Source of the DNA: Terramyces sp. JEL0728
Lineage: Eukaryota > Chytridiomycota > Chytridiomycetes > Rhizophydiales > Terramycetaceae
Length of the DNA stretch: 24,051 nt
Direction of reading: 5' to 3'
NCBI GenBank assembly: GCA_027603945.1
Contig: JADIIU010000171.1
Span: 1-24,051, forward strand
Part shown: in pieces, positions 9,038-18,315 of the stretch
How the letters are laid out: each line of letters begins with the position of its first letter
How positions within the stretch are numbered: the first letter of the stretch is position 1
Position numbers and translations under genes: made by a program
Notes under the pieces: generated by a model
Databases searched by the model: none
Told to the model about the DNA's origin: nothing
Seen by the model: only the letters and a program-made list of their open reading frames with translations

Positions 9038-11124
9038 TTAGTAAGACAGGTTGGATTTGCCCTTTGCAGCGTCAATGACTGTTTGCAGCTTGTCTGCTTC
9101 TTCCTCGGGAGACCCACTCTTCTTTCTCAAGTTTGGTGATAGCTTCAATGACACAACTTGTCCTCTATCATCGCCAACCAACAAAATTGGGTCGAACGGA
9201 TTGAAACTAATATGCGTCAACTTGGCTTTTCTAACAATCATCTGCTCGCACATTGGTGCGTATTTGTTTACGCTCAAATCATATACGAACGCCTATGTTA
9301 ACCAATTTTACTTTTCCTTCTGCTGTCACAGCAGCAAATACAGTGGAAGAGTAAGGAGACCACGCAACATCGCCCACGCTACCATTCAAGTCAAAACTCA
9401 AAATCGGTTTGGCTTCTTTGTGGTCCCAAATCTTTACTGTCCAATCAGCCGAGCAGGAAATCAAATAGTTGCTGTTGAATGGGTTATACTTTACCCCGTA
9501 AACTGCCATATGATGGCCCTAGAAATCAAAGCAGATTTACATCAAACGTTAACAAATGTTCGGAAGAATATTCCTTGGAGCACTTGTACATTTTACCTTC
9601 TTCAGTGCCAACCATAAACAGATGATCTGCCTTTTTGTGGAAATCGAAACAACAGCCTCCAGCTAGAGTGAACAGTTTCTCTTCTTCCTCGCCCGTTGGA
9701 TCGTACTTTAACTGGATTACATCTGTGTACGCAAGTTCGTTTTTGAGTAGCGTCCATCGGATTACTCTTCCATCTGAAGATACAGAGAAAAAGTTTAGGT
9801 TGTCGTCCAGATCATCGTTTTGCCACCATACCTGCCATACCGGATCAGAGTGTCTACCTCCTTTTGTCGTACATCGCAATACTGGCTGGTCAGTCTTTTT
9901 CTGGATATTGTACACAAGCACATTACCGTCGTACAACCCAACTGCAATCATTGACGGATGCTGTGGATGGAAATGAACGCTCATTACACCGGAATCAGTT
10001 TGGTAAACGTACTCTGGGTAGGAGGGATTTTTCAGAGTAATGCACGCAATCATACCTGTCTTAAATAGCATTTACCTGGCCCCTGGTGAGAGAAATCATA
10101 AGACCCATATCCAACAACAAACAAATCGCTGAATTGAGGCGACCAGCAAACACTGGTAACCTGCTTCTTTTTTTCTTTTTGAAAGACAAATTTCCATAAT
10201 GGCAGCAAACTCCCGGCTATAATAAATAATGTATTACATTTCTTGTCGCCGAGATCGTCAGAAGCATCTTCCCAGTACTTGTAATCTTGGGAAATCTCGT
10301 CAAACGAGTTTTGATTTGCCATTCTTTCGGCGACAATCATAACTTTGCGTAATTCAGAGTTTTTGTAGTAAACATCTTCAGTGTGAGTGTCTGACGGTAA
10401 TAATCCTGCCTTCTCGTCATCTTTATGTCCTTTTACCGCTCCGCCAGCCCCCTACCGTTAAAAAGACTTACTTTGGCTTTTTCTTTTGCAGCCCTTTCTT
10501 TCAGCATCAAGTCTTCCATATAGTCATCATATATAGACCATTGATTAACAGTTGCGCTGAATGGACGCTGTGGCGGTGGTTCAGTATTGGTCGAACGCTC
10601 TCTGAAGGGATTGTTTACAGTCTGGGCTGCTCTTTCACTGTAATTGAATTGGTTTCTAACAGGAACTTTGGCTTTTTTGTCTTCCTCTTGCTCCATCATT
10701 GTAGTTCTAACGATTTCTTCTGTTTTTTCGTCTGCAGCCTCTCCTTCGTGCTTTGGGGCTTCCTCTTCTTCGGTGGCAGTGTATAATAGGTAGCCATCAA
10801 ATTCAAAATGAAACGATACGTGTTCCATATTAGCCACTGTTTTGAAAATACGCTCCTTGTTGTTGTATCTGGAGATATTCTGCGGTGCGTGCGGATTATT
10901 TGCATTCAAAATCCTTGTAACTTCCTCTTCTAATTCCTTTTCAGTCAATTCCAATTGTCCTTTCGGTTTCAACAGTACTTTTGGCTGAGGTTAGAAAAAA
11001 GTACAGGTAGCCAGTCGTCGTTAGCATTCTGCACTTCTTCGCTGGATTTTAACGAATTCTGCGATAAACTTTTTTGCTGTAGCTGATTTTCTGCAGTTGC
11101 TTTAACCTTTCTGTTTGATTTCAT
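9038..11124 (-). CDS. DNAI1: Axonemal outer-arm dynein intermediate chain 1
   Basis: DNAI1 (IC1/IC78 type) anchors outer dynein arms on the flagellar doublets. Introns at 10985-11004 (20 nt), 10452-10471 (20), 10217-10237 (21), 10056-10075 (20), 9519-9540 (22) and 9293-9311 (19) give 654 residues; animal DNAI1 has about 700. The N-terminal signature is present (QLELTEKELEEEVTRILNAN, NNPHAPQNISRY, NQFNYSERAAQTVNNPFRER, TNTEPPPQRPFSATVNQW). The WD40 region follows (LFVVGYGSYDF, HSDPVWQVWWQNDDLDDNLN, FFSVSSDGRVIRWTL, SADWTVKIWDH, VGDVAWSPYSSTVFAAVT, VGDDRGQVVSLKLSPNLRKK). The 21-nt intron has no stop in frame, but homology (SLLPLWKF context) supports its removal. ACGCGT lies seven bases upstream of the ATG. 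NME5 lies directly upstream, 35 nt away, on the same strand. Confidence 0.97.
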
Positions 11125-11131
11125 TTGGAAA

Positions 11132-11137
11132 ACGCGT
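11132..11137. promoter_or_regulatory. ACGCGT element just upstream of DNAI1
   Basis: ACGCGT starts seven bases upstream of the DNAI1 ATG, within the 35-nt gap to NME5. Read toward the gene it is TTTACGCGTTTTCCAAATG, sharing TTTACGCGTT with the NPHP1 site. Confidence 0.45.
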
Positions 11138-11159
11138 AAATTGTAGCAAAAATATTAAT

Positions 11160-11827
11160 TTATTCAGCAGGCTCTTGGATAATTGGCTTGTTTGGATTGT
11201 GATTGAGCAACCAATCACCTAGCCATTCCTATGTTAATCAAACTTACAACTGGGTTTTGAGGTTTTTCCTTGCATAGGGCAGTCATGCCTGTAAGTAAGA
11301 TTGGATACACGGCGTCTTCCAAAAAGATCTTTGTAGTTTCTATGCTAGGTAGCGGCTCGATAATATCTTGTTAGACAGTAGATACTGTTTGGGAAAAAGA
11401 ATTGCAGCTCTCTCTTTGCATGCTCGACACTTTCACTGAAATGAAATCCGTTTTTTAATCTCGATTCGCCATACACTGCTCTCAAGCTTTTTTAATCTGT
11501 AGGTACCTTTCTGGTGTTTCTGCTTTTGCTACCTGTGGATTTTCTCCTCCAACGGTATTTGCAAGTTCATCAAACACATTTTGTCTGCTTACAATAAACG
11601 CAATCACGTTTCCACTAGTCATATAATCTACCAATTCATTGAAATTTGGCATATCCATTTTGTGCTGAAAGAAATCCGTTGCTTGTTCTGGAGTCAATTT
11701 CGCAACTTTTTTCTAATTGAATAATAATTACATCCAAGAACTTATAGCCGAGATCCTTTAACTTTTGCTTTACTTGGTATTCAAAGTGAATAACGTTTGG
11801 CTTTAGCAACAGCAGAGCTTTATTCAT
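11160..11827 (-). CDS. NME5: NME5-type nucleoside diphosphate kinase with Dpy-30 tail (radial spoke type)
   Basis: Introns at 11713-11731 (19 nt), 11487-11506 (20), 11367-11385 (19) and 11229-11247 (19) give 196 residues, close to animal NME5. The N-terminal kinase fold begins KALLLLKPNVI and ends SLRAVYGESRLKNGFHFSES. The catalytic His of the N-x-x-H motif is kept, although the usual following Gly is Phe. The C-terminus is a Dpy-30 helix pair: YPILLTGMTALCKEKPQNPV, EWLGDWLLNHNPNKP. A kinase domain joined to Dpy-30 is the layout of NME5 and algal radial spoke protein RSP23, so a role in the flagellar radial spoke is inferred. It is adjacent to DNAI1 and diverges from the repeat ORF at 11848 with only 20 nt between the two ATGs. 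Confidence 0.93.
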
Positions 11828-11835
11828 AGTATTTT

Positions 11836-11842
11836 CGCGTGT
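11836..11842. promoter_or_regulatory. CGCG(TGT) element between NME5 and the divergent repeat ORF
   Basis: The 20-nt gap between two divergent ATGs contains CGCGTGT. Toward NME5 it reads ACACGCGAAAATACTATG, with the CGCG eight bases before the ATG. It is a one-base variant of the ACGCGT element at NPHP1 and DNAI1, and sits equally close to the ATG at 11848. Confidence 0.35.
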
Positions 11843-11847
11843 AAAAA

Positions 11848-12142
11848 ATGACGTTTGATTTTGATGGATATCTAATTTCAACCTACGACGAAACATCATT
11901 GAAGCTTGTTCTTGGCCAAAGGGATGTAATTTTCAGACGGATGGTTCAGCAATATTGTGAATATTTCAAAGCTGTATCAAATAATATTATAGAAACCGAT
12001 CCTTGTTTCTTGCCATGCCTGCTCGCCGATTCTTGTTTCTTGCCATGCCTGCTCACCGATTCTTGTTTCTTGCCATGCCTGCTCACCGATTCTTGTTTCT
12101 TGCCATGCCTGCTCACCGATTCTCAACTCCCAACATGATTGA
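11848..12142 (+). CDS. Hypothetical protein with four decapeptide repeats
   Basis: This is an unrecognised ORF starting at ATG 11848. About 40 residues of ordinary sequence (FDFDGYLISTYDETS ...) lead into a 30-bp minisatellite. A segment at 11974-11992 (gtatcaaataatattatag, 19 nt) has all the marks of a local intron. Removing it shifts the repeats into a frame reading PILVSCHACS four times and ending at TGA 12140-12142. Without splicing the repeat reads CFLPCLLTDS and ends at 12138. Both versions are Cys-rich. The opposite strand is also open (RIGEQAWQET), so coding strand and frame are not certain. The promoter is shared with the flagellar gene NME5. Confidence 0.4.
11999..12120 (+). repeat. 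Minisatellite, four tandem 30-bp units
   Basis: Four nearly identical units containing tcttgccatgcctgctcacc follow one another. Only the first differs, with G for A in CTCGCCGAT and a CC start. The unit length is a multiple of three, so copy-number change would keep the frame open. Confidence 0.9.
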
Positions 12143-12179
12143 ATTTGCCATGTAAATTTTTTCAATTTGAAAATTCAAA

Positions 12180-12464
12180 ATGGGCTACTATAACGAAATG
12201 GTCCCAGCTGAAGTAGCAGTAAGCAGGAAATTCATGAAATACCGCCGCAGAGTGCTAAATCAAGTACCTTCAATATCAAAACCAATTAAACTTGCAAAAA
12301 TTATAGGGCACTTGGTTGGAATAGGTTCGATAGGGTATATGGTGTTAGTGATGGATTTCGGTCCTAATGAGCATGCATTTTCTTCTATTAGACGGGGGTT
12401 TGAAAGATGGAGGAATGATTTCTTTAGTTTGTCAGAGGAAGAAAAGGTGGTTTATAAGAAATAA
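12180..12464 (+). CDS. Small single-membrane-span protein, unidentified
   Basis: The intronless ORF of 94 residues has a basic N-terminal part (RKFMKYRRRVLNQVP), one hydrophobic span near residues 44-60 (IGHLVGIGSIGYMVLVM), then a charged tail (SSIRRGFERWRNDFF ... SEEEK). A basic front, one span and a short charged tail are typical of small mitochondrial inner-membrane or respiratory-chain assembly proteins. I see only a vague likeness to the SMIM4/UQCC5 family. The ATG lies 37 nt after the repeat ORF. No symbol is justified. Confidence 0.6.
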   Translation: MGYYNEMVPAEVAVSRKFMKYRRRVLNQVPSISKPIKLAKIIGHLVGIGSIGYMVLVMDFGPNEHAFSSIRRGFERWRNDFFSLSEEEKVVYKK

Positions 12465-12766
12465 ATGTAATTTATGATGGAAATCTGTCCTTACCTGTGG
12501 ATGTGCGCATTGATTATTACTATCCGTTGAATAAACTCATGATTGGCAGTTGAATCGGATTGAACATCTGCACTTAGTAAATCAAATTCCGTCTATTAAA
12601 TAGACCAACGGAAATAAACCAACCACTCGGCCCCTTTCAGCTGCTTGTAATGGCTATCTGTGCAATGACCGACCCTGCCATTTATCTTTAGTAAGCAAAA
12701 ATGGGAATCAATGGTACCACCACACTGGTGTGATCAGTATAAAACAGACAATATCCAATCTGCCTT
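12465..12766. other. 302-nt intergenic stretch, promoter of the hexosaminidase
   Basis: I see no gene here. The stretch holds the 3' end of the small membrane-protein gene and the upstream region of the GH20 gene, ending in a TATA-like box. A near-palindrome CACACTGGTGTG lies just before that box at 12721-12732. It is one of the longest gaps in the window. Confidence 0.6.
12738..12744 (+). promoter_or_regulatory. TATA box of the GH20 hexosaminidase gene
   Basis: TATAAAA lies 29 nt before the ATG at 12767. This is the clearest TATA element in the window. The tight spacing implies a very short 5' leader. Confidence 0.55.
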
Positions 12767-14377
12767 ATGATCGCGCTACTAATCAGCTCAATAGGCTCTC
12801 AGTTCATTACAACCACAAACTCCTCAACTCCAAACAATGTCTTGTTTCCGCGTCCACAAGAATTTGCTTTTGGTAGCACTGCAAGACCAATCGGCAGCAA
12901 CCTGCATTTCAATTTACTGGATAAACAGTCTGATTTTTTCATGGAGAATGCTGCCCGGTACCAAAAGTTGTTTTTTGCAGATGGATGTCCAACTGCTGCT
13001 GATGTTACGGTAGTGAATGTGCACATTGCTAACAGTGGCAGTGATATTCTTGCTGATGAATCATTCAACTTGACTGTTCCTGCAACTGGCCCAATTACAA
13101 TTCACTCTAGTTTCAGCATTGGTGCCAAACGTGCTTTAGAATCCCTCGCACAACTAATTACCCCAGTCACCAATATCCCAGCGTTTGTGTTGCAATCAAA
13201 GAAATGCTCAGATTTGAATATCCATCCAGGCTTTGTTATTGAAAACACGCCTTGGGCAATTCGTGATTATCCAACATTCAACCACCGTGGTATCTTATTA
13301 GACACTTCTAGACACTTTATTAGCAAAGAGAATATATACGCTATAATGGACGGCATGGAAGCATCAAAACTAAACGTGTTCCACTGGCACATCACTGACT
13401 CCCAAAGCTTCCCATTGGAATCAAACATAGTCCCGCTAAACAGTTACTCTCCATGGCAATACTATAGCAAGCAAGATGTAAAGGGAATTATAGAGTACGC
13501 TTACGTAAGAGGAATTCGAGTTATTCCTGAATTCGACATGCCGGGACATACAACGGCTTGGAAAATTGACGATTTCATTGTTTGTGGTAATAAGCAACCT
13601 TGGACCAGTTATTGCAATGAACCACCGTGTGGCCAAATTGATATTACCAAGCAAAAGAACATGGAAGTCATTCATAAGTTTATCAATGAACAATCGCAAC
13701 TGTTTAAAGATGAATTTGTTCATTTGGGCAGCGATGAAGTAAACTCCAACTGCTACTTGACTGACGATAGCGTCAAAACCTATTTAGCCAGCACTGGGCT
13801 TTCGCTTGATCAAGTGTTGGCAAATTTCACTCTAGCTGTAAAGTCATTTGCAAAAGAAAACAAGAAACAAACGATATTTTGGGAAGAAACCGTATTGAAC
13901 CATAATATAGATATGGGCGACAGTATCATTCAAGCCTGGATTGGCGCTGATTCAGTCCAAAAATTGGTCAAATTGGGGTACAAGGTTATTGCTAGTCCGT
14001 ACAACCAATGGTACCTTGATTGTGGAAGAGGCAATTTTGTTTCTGGTCAAAACTCTTGGTGCGATCCGTACAAAACCTGGCGAACAGTATACGAATACAA
14101 CCCATTAGATGGTATTGACTCGACTAGTGCTCATTTGGTCGTCGGCGGAGAAGTAGCAATGTGGTCAGAATTGGTAGAAGACGACGTTCAATCAATATTG
14201 TTCCCTAGGGCTTTTGCAGCTGCGGAAGTGTTGTGGGGATCGCCAAATAGGAATTGGCAAGAAGCAATTTATAGACTTGATCAGCTACGAACCGAATTAT
14301 CATTTAGAAAAATCAAAGTTGGTGCTTTGTGGCCAGAGTACTGCAAAGGCGGGAAATGTGCTAATCTGGATTCTTGA
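12767..14377 (+). CDS. Secreted GH20 beta-N-acetylhexosaminidase
   Basis: This enzyme removes terminal N-acetylhexosamine from chitin oligomers or glycoproteins. It has 536 residues with no intron. A short hydrophobic start (IALLISSIG) suggests secretion. The N-terminal GH20b domain begins at VLFPRPQEF. The catalytic barrel carries RGILLDTSRHF, NVFHWHITDSQSFPLE, RVIPEFDMPGHT, the Asp323-Glu324 pair in VHLGSDEVNSNC, and the active-site Trp/Glu segments FWEET and WSELVEDD. Length matches eukaryotic hexosaminidases (520-560 residues). Several NxS/T sites occur (NSST, NLT, NFT). Cys pairs in the C-terminal half (NEPPC, WYLDC, SWC) suggest disulphides. Chitin recycling, host-wall digestion or lysosomal use are all possible. 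Its 1.6 kb without an intron is unusual beside genes carrying one every 150-300 bases. Confidence 0.96.
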   Translation: MIALLISSIGSQFITTTNSSTPNNVLFPRPQEFAFGSTARPIGSNLHFNLLDKQSDFFMENAARYQKLFFADGCPTAADVTVVNVHIANSGSDILADESFNLTVPATGPITIHSSFSIGAKRALESLAQLITPVTNIPAFVLQSKKCSDLNIHPGFVIENTPWAIRDYPTFNHRGILLDTSRHFISKENIYAIMDGMEASKLNVFHWHITDSQSFPLESNIVPLNSYSPWQYYSKQDVKGIIEYAYVRGIRVIPEFDMPGHTTAWKIDDFIVCGNKQPWTSYCNEPPCGQIDITKQKNMEVIHKFINEQSQLFKDEFVHLGSDEVNSNCYLTDDSVKTYLASTGLSLDQVLANFTLAVKSFAKENKKQTIFWEETVLNHNIDMGDSIIQAWIGADSVQKLVKLGYKVIASPYNQWYLDCGRGNFVSGQNSWCDPYKTWRTVYEYNPLDGIDSTSAHLVVGGEVAMWSELVEDDVQSILFPRAFAAAEVLWGSPNRNWQEAIYRLDQLRTELSFRKIKVGALWPEYCKGGKCANLDS

Positions 14378-14479
14378 ATAAACAGGAATTGGTTTACAAC
14401 TTTGAGAATGATAAATTTCACGTAGAATAACTGCTAATCTGGAATGAGTTTGACTGCAATCAAAGCAAGAAATCCACCT

Positions 14480-15517
14480 TTATTTATTCAACGCATTGCT
14501 GTGTGCAAGTGTATCAGTTGATTTGATGTTGGTCTTGCTTTCCTGAATGATATCGCCATCGCTCTTTCTACGGAGAATAGTCTTTGTGGATTTAATATTC
14601 TTACTCGTCACCTTCTCAACATTAACTGATTTGATAGCTTTGAAGATCATGATCAAAAACAAGATATGCCCCATTCCAATGACCGAACCAATGATGCTTG
14701 TTAGATTGATCTTACCTGACAGCATTTGCAATTTCAGACGAAAGAAACCAACTCGATATCCAAATCAATCCTGCTGCCCAGTCAATAGACACACAAATGA
14801 TTACCAAGTAGTACAAGGTTTTAAAGACCGAGAATTCTTCAGAATCGGTTAGAGTAGCTGCTTTTTTAATCAGCTTTCTTCTGATTCTGGCTTGGTCGAT
14901 AACTGCTTTAGATACAAATATTGCATGCCAAGTTTCATACGCAATGCAAGACACGCAAAACAAGATGTATCCATACTTGTCCCACTACTTTAAAATAAGT
15001 TACTGTCTTCATCCAGCTGGGTCTTTCATAACCAAGACTGCCCACAGACAAGTACAAACCTCCCATCGAAACAATATTCCAAATCGTAAACGCAGCCTGA
15101 GCCATTTTAATGCGCTTCACTGTCAGCATCTGGCTATTGACCGTAAACACTTTAAGGATATCCAGCTGCCTTGATTAGTACAAATTACCCCATAATTACC
15201 ACATATAAACCGACAACACCTAGGATTGAAAACAACCAAATGAGGAATGGAAATGTGACGTTGGAATATCGAAACAAGAGTACGAAATAATACAGAATCA
15301 CTAGAAGGTTCACAAACACTGAAAAGTAGAACACTTTGCTATTTCTTGATATCTTTAACCATCCCGTGAGTATCCGTACAAGCATCCCAGCAGCAACCAA
15401 CAAATAAACTACAACAAAAATAACCGCAATTATGCTTATTGGCGCGGTATGGTCAAGCCCAGGTTCTACTATTCCATCAAACCCAATTCCGATCGTGAAT
15501 GCATTTGGATTTGGCAT
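14480..15517 (-). CDS. Seven-transmembrane receptor-like protein, paralogue A
   Basis: Introns at 15170-15188, 14985-15003 and 14697-14715 (19 nt each) give 326 residues. Seven hydrophobic spans follow a short N-terminus with no cleaved signal. Landmarks are GMLVRILTGWL, LLFRYSNVTFPFL, GQLDILKVFTVNS, GGLYLSVGSLGYERP, CIAYETWHAIFVSKAVI, IDWAAGLIWI and IGMGHILFL. The C-terminal tail is polar (KSTKTILRRKSDGD). The topology fits a receptor-type 7TM protein. I see no retinal lysine in TM7, no DRY motif and no known family. It is adjacent to, and clearly duplicated from, paralogue B. Confidence 0.85.
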
Positions 15518-15619
15518 TTTAGTGAAATGTCATTTGATTACGTATCTTTAAATCACTATCTGATTAGAAACATGCGATTAATCATCTTTATTCGGATCCA
15601 TTTCTAAAACTATAAATAA

Positions 15620-16613
15620 TCAGCGACTAATTAAAGTAACATTCTTTTCACTGACGCTTCCACTTGCATCTTGGTTTGCAGTTCCAGTTCCATCAGTTCC
15701 CTTGATTTTCTTTATATTCACTTTTTTGATTCTCTTGAATGTCAAAGTAAGGAACAAACAGTGGCCCATCCCAATCGCACTACTCAGGGCCCTATAGTTA
15801 TTGAATAATCACGCTATTGCGGTTGCAGTTCTGCCTGTTGCAAACCAGCCGACTATCCACAGAATGCCTGCAGTCCAATCAATTAAAATGCCCATTAGTG
15901 TCAAATAGTATAATTCATTGAAAACTGCTCTTGTCAGTGAGCCGCCAGTCAGCTGCAGCGCTCTTTTTCTATTTGCTTGTGCTATAACTGCCCTCGACAC
16001 ATAAATCGCATGAAACGACTCATAAGTAATACAAGTCACCGTAAAGAGCATGTAACCCCTGCATTAGTATTGCCATACCATTTATGCCAGACTTCTATTA
16101 TCTCTGGCCGCTCATAGCCCAAGTAGAATACAGTTACGTACAATCCTCCGCACGATACAAAAAGAAACACAAAATAGCCAATTTGCATCATAGTAACTCG
16201 TTCTACGGTGAATATTTTGCTATTAATCACAAACACTTTAAGCAAATCCATTTGGCTGTTTAATTATCAGTTACCATATGATAACAGAAAACAAAACCAG
16301 GCTTCCTAGCGTGGACTGTATCCAGCAAATCAGGGGATTGCCAATAGGCAAGTACCGGAATATTATGACTATCAAATACGCACAGGCTTCAATATTAATT
16401 GTCCATACAAAATAAAATACTTTGGACGGCGGTATTTCTAGCCATCCTCTGAGTAACTGAATCATCATTACCAGGAACGCGAGAATATAGGCTCCTACAA
16501 CGCAGAATGCAAATATTTCCACCGGTGTCGTAAATATTAAATAATCTAAAGACGTGCCGTCCAGATATTCCCTACCGTTAACAAAGTATAAACCCAGGAC
16601 TCAGTGCACCCAT
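15620..16613 (-). CDS. Seven-transmembrane receptor-like protein, paralogue B
   Basis: Introns at 16572-16593 (22 nt), 16256-16274 (19), 16059-16078 (20) and 15792-15812 (21) give 303 residues. The start is ATG 16611-16613, reached by the first intron; the longest visible ORF starts only at an internal GTG. The landmarks of paralogue A recur: QMDLLKVFVINS, GGLYVTVFYLGYERP, CITYESFHAIYVSRAVI, IDWTAGILWI, IGMGHCLFL. Two of three shared introns sit at the same codon and phase in both genes, while the middle one is displaced by about four codons. The tail ends in a Ser/Thr/Asn-rich stretch with stop TGA. Function unknown; a membrane receptor is inferred from topology only. Confidence 0.85.
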
Positions 16614-16704
16614 TATGATAATCCAAAGAAAGAAAATGATGTCACAATTATACTACTTTATCCACCTGGCCGTTTATTACTATATCAATCAGGAGATACT
16701 AGTT

Positions 16705-18257
16705 TCAAACTAATTCTGCATAGACTAGTGGGAACAAAATAGCACACGCTTTCCACAGAACAACCATACTTTTCCCGAAATTGTAGGGCAAGAGGTAGAT
16801 TGGGCCAGAGCATACCAAATACACTGCGTATAGAGCAACAGAGAAAAAGTGGTAGAACAAGGCCATTGGCTCAGGACGGATCCTATCTTAATAACATTTA
16901 CCCTGCTAGCAACTCGACAGGTGTCTGCACGCACGTCCCGCCTAAAAGGAAATAAGCAAAGCATGCATTTTGCAGTTCAATAATATATGGATCAGAGTTA
17001 GCTTCAAAATACCTTTGCCGGCAGAGAACAAGGCGTATAGCGCGTTGGCAAGGACATTGACGACCGCTGACAGTCCCTTTCTCCGCCAATGATGGCTTTC
17101 TATTTTAGTTTGAACTTCAAAGGTATCAGACAAATCTGTTTCCACCAGCATATTCCTTAAATGAACAACATCCCAAAATGCGACAGTCATTCCCCCGCCA
17201 GTTAGTGGATGTCTCTGATAATTAACATAAATAAACCATGTTTTGTGCATCACCGAGGATTACAACTCCTTCAGTGGTATTTTGAGTTGGTGGCAGCCAG
17301 GAACAAGGCATAGAACGCAGTCTATCAGTCTCCAACGCTCGATAAAAGCTCGGCTTTACACTCTCAGGTAGCTGCTCTCCGACAAAATCATGCATGTACC
17401 GTTTCAAGTCTCCGTTTCCATTACTTGGCAAAGGAGCTGGGATATCTACCAGAATCCTTGTATCTCTAGTTCCAATTTGATATAGTAAAATAGGTGATGG
17501 ATCAGCTAGAACTACATGTCCATGGTTAGGATACGGCAATTCGCAGTCTTTCAATACCAGCCTGAATTAGCCTTGCTTACCCTACAAAGTGCGATTTGAC
17601 AGGAATTGATTTTGTGATGAATTGCTTGCGGAATATTGAGAAGCAGCCATCGGCGACAACTGTCAAATCTGCAAAATACTACATTAGTAATAGGTACTTT
17701 TTGTGCAAATGTGGTTCCATCCTGTTTGGTTTTCACTTGGACTCCAATGTACCTTTCAGAATATTCACATCTAAGCAAATCCGTTGCAGTGGCTTCAAGG
17801 CAAGTAACACTGAGTTAACAATAACAGTACTTTGCACACGACTTTGCCTTTGCGCGCAGGTTCATTATGAATTTACCATGATGAAAGGATAGACCTTGGT
17901 TAATGTCGACATCCGGGTACGGCAAAACCACCTCAGCATCCTTTTTGATAACTGCGTATCCATATACTGCGATCCCATCGATCCCTTTCAAGCAATCTCG
18001 TTTAATCTAGAATACCTTCCATGTTCATTTGGCGTAATGCTTCAACACCGCCTGGCTGTAATAACTCTCCCACAATACGATCAGGCTCCTTCCAATCACG
18101 TTCAATTAATAATACTTTTTTGCCAATATTTCCCAACGAGTATGCTGCTGCTGTTCCCAGAACGCCTGCTCCGATTATTATGATCTTTGGTTAAATATCT
18201 GGATACGTCATAGTCTGTGACTGCCCCCTAGATTAGTATGAGATATACTGTCAGCAT
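16705..18257 (-). CDS. ERG1: Squalene epoxidase (squalene monooxygenase), with one unresolved frame break
   Basis: This FAD enzyme of the endoplasmic reticulum oxidises squalene at the start of oxygen-dependent sterol synthesis. The N-terminus after two introns reads TDYDIIIIGAGVLGTAAAYS, the FAD-binding fold. Further signatures are GLSFHHGKFIMNLR, VVADGCFSIFRK, LGDAQNM then RHPLTGGGMTVAFWDVVHLR, SAVVNVLANALYALFSA, FAYFLLGGTCVQTPVELLAG and a C-terminal membrane-anchoring end. Introns: 18228-18248, 18185-18206, 17997-18015, 17810-17830, 17679-17697, 17562-17580, 17215-17236 and 16883-16901. After removing these the frame still breaks once, just after the conserved LFSA (near 17002-17020). This would be mended by an intron of 11 or 17 nt or by an indel. 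Everything else is intact, so it is probably functional, at about 459 residues. The exon between introns 1 and 2 is only 21 nt. Confidence 0.93.
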
Positions 18258-18315
18258 TTTTTAAAATTAAAGAAAAACTATTTCTAGTTAGTTTTCATTT
18301 AACCTTCATCTTAGG

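Noticed and set aside
9051..9617. 188-codon ORF on the plus strand opposite DNAI1
   Set aside because: It is antisense to well-conserved WD40 exons of DNAI1 and runs through its introns. It is a shadow frame.
16554..16742. Plus-strand ORF between 7TM paralogue B and ERG1
   Set aside because: It overlaps the first exon of paralogue B and the end of ERG1 on the other strand, with no features of its own.
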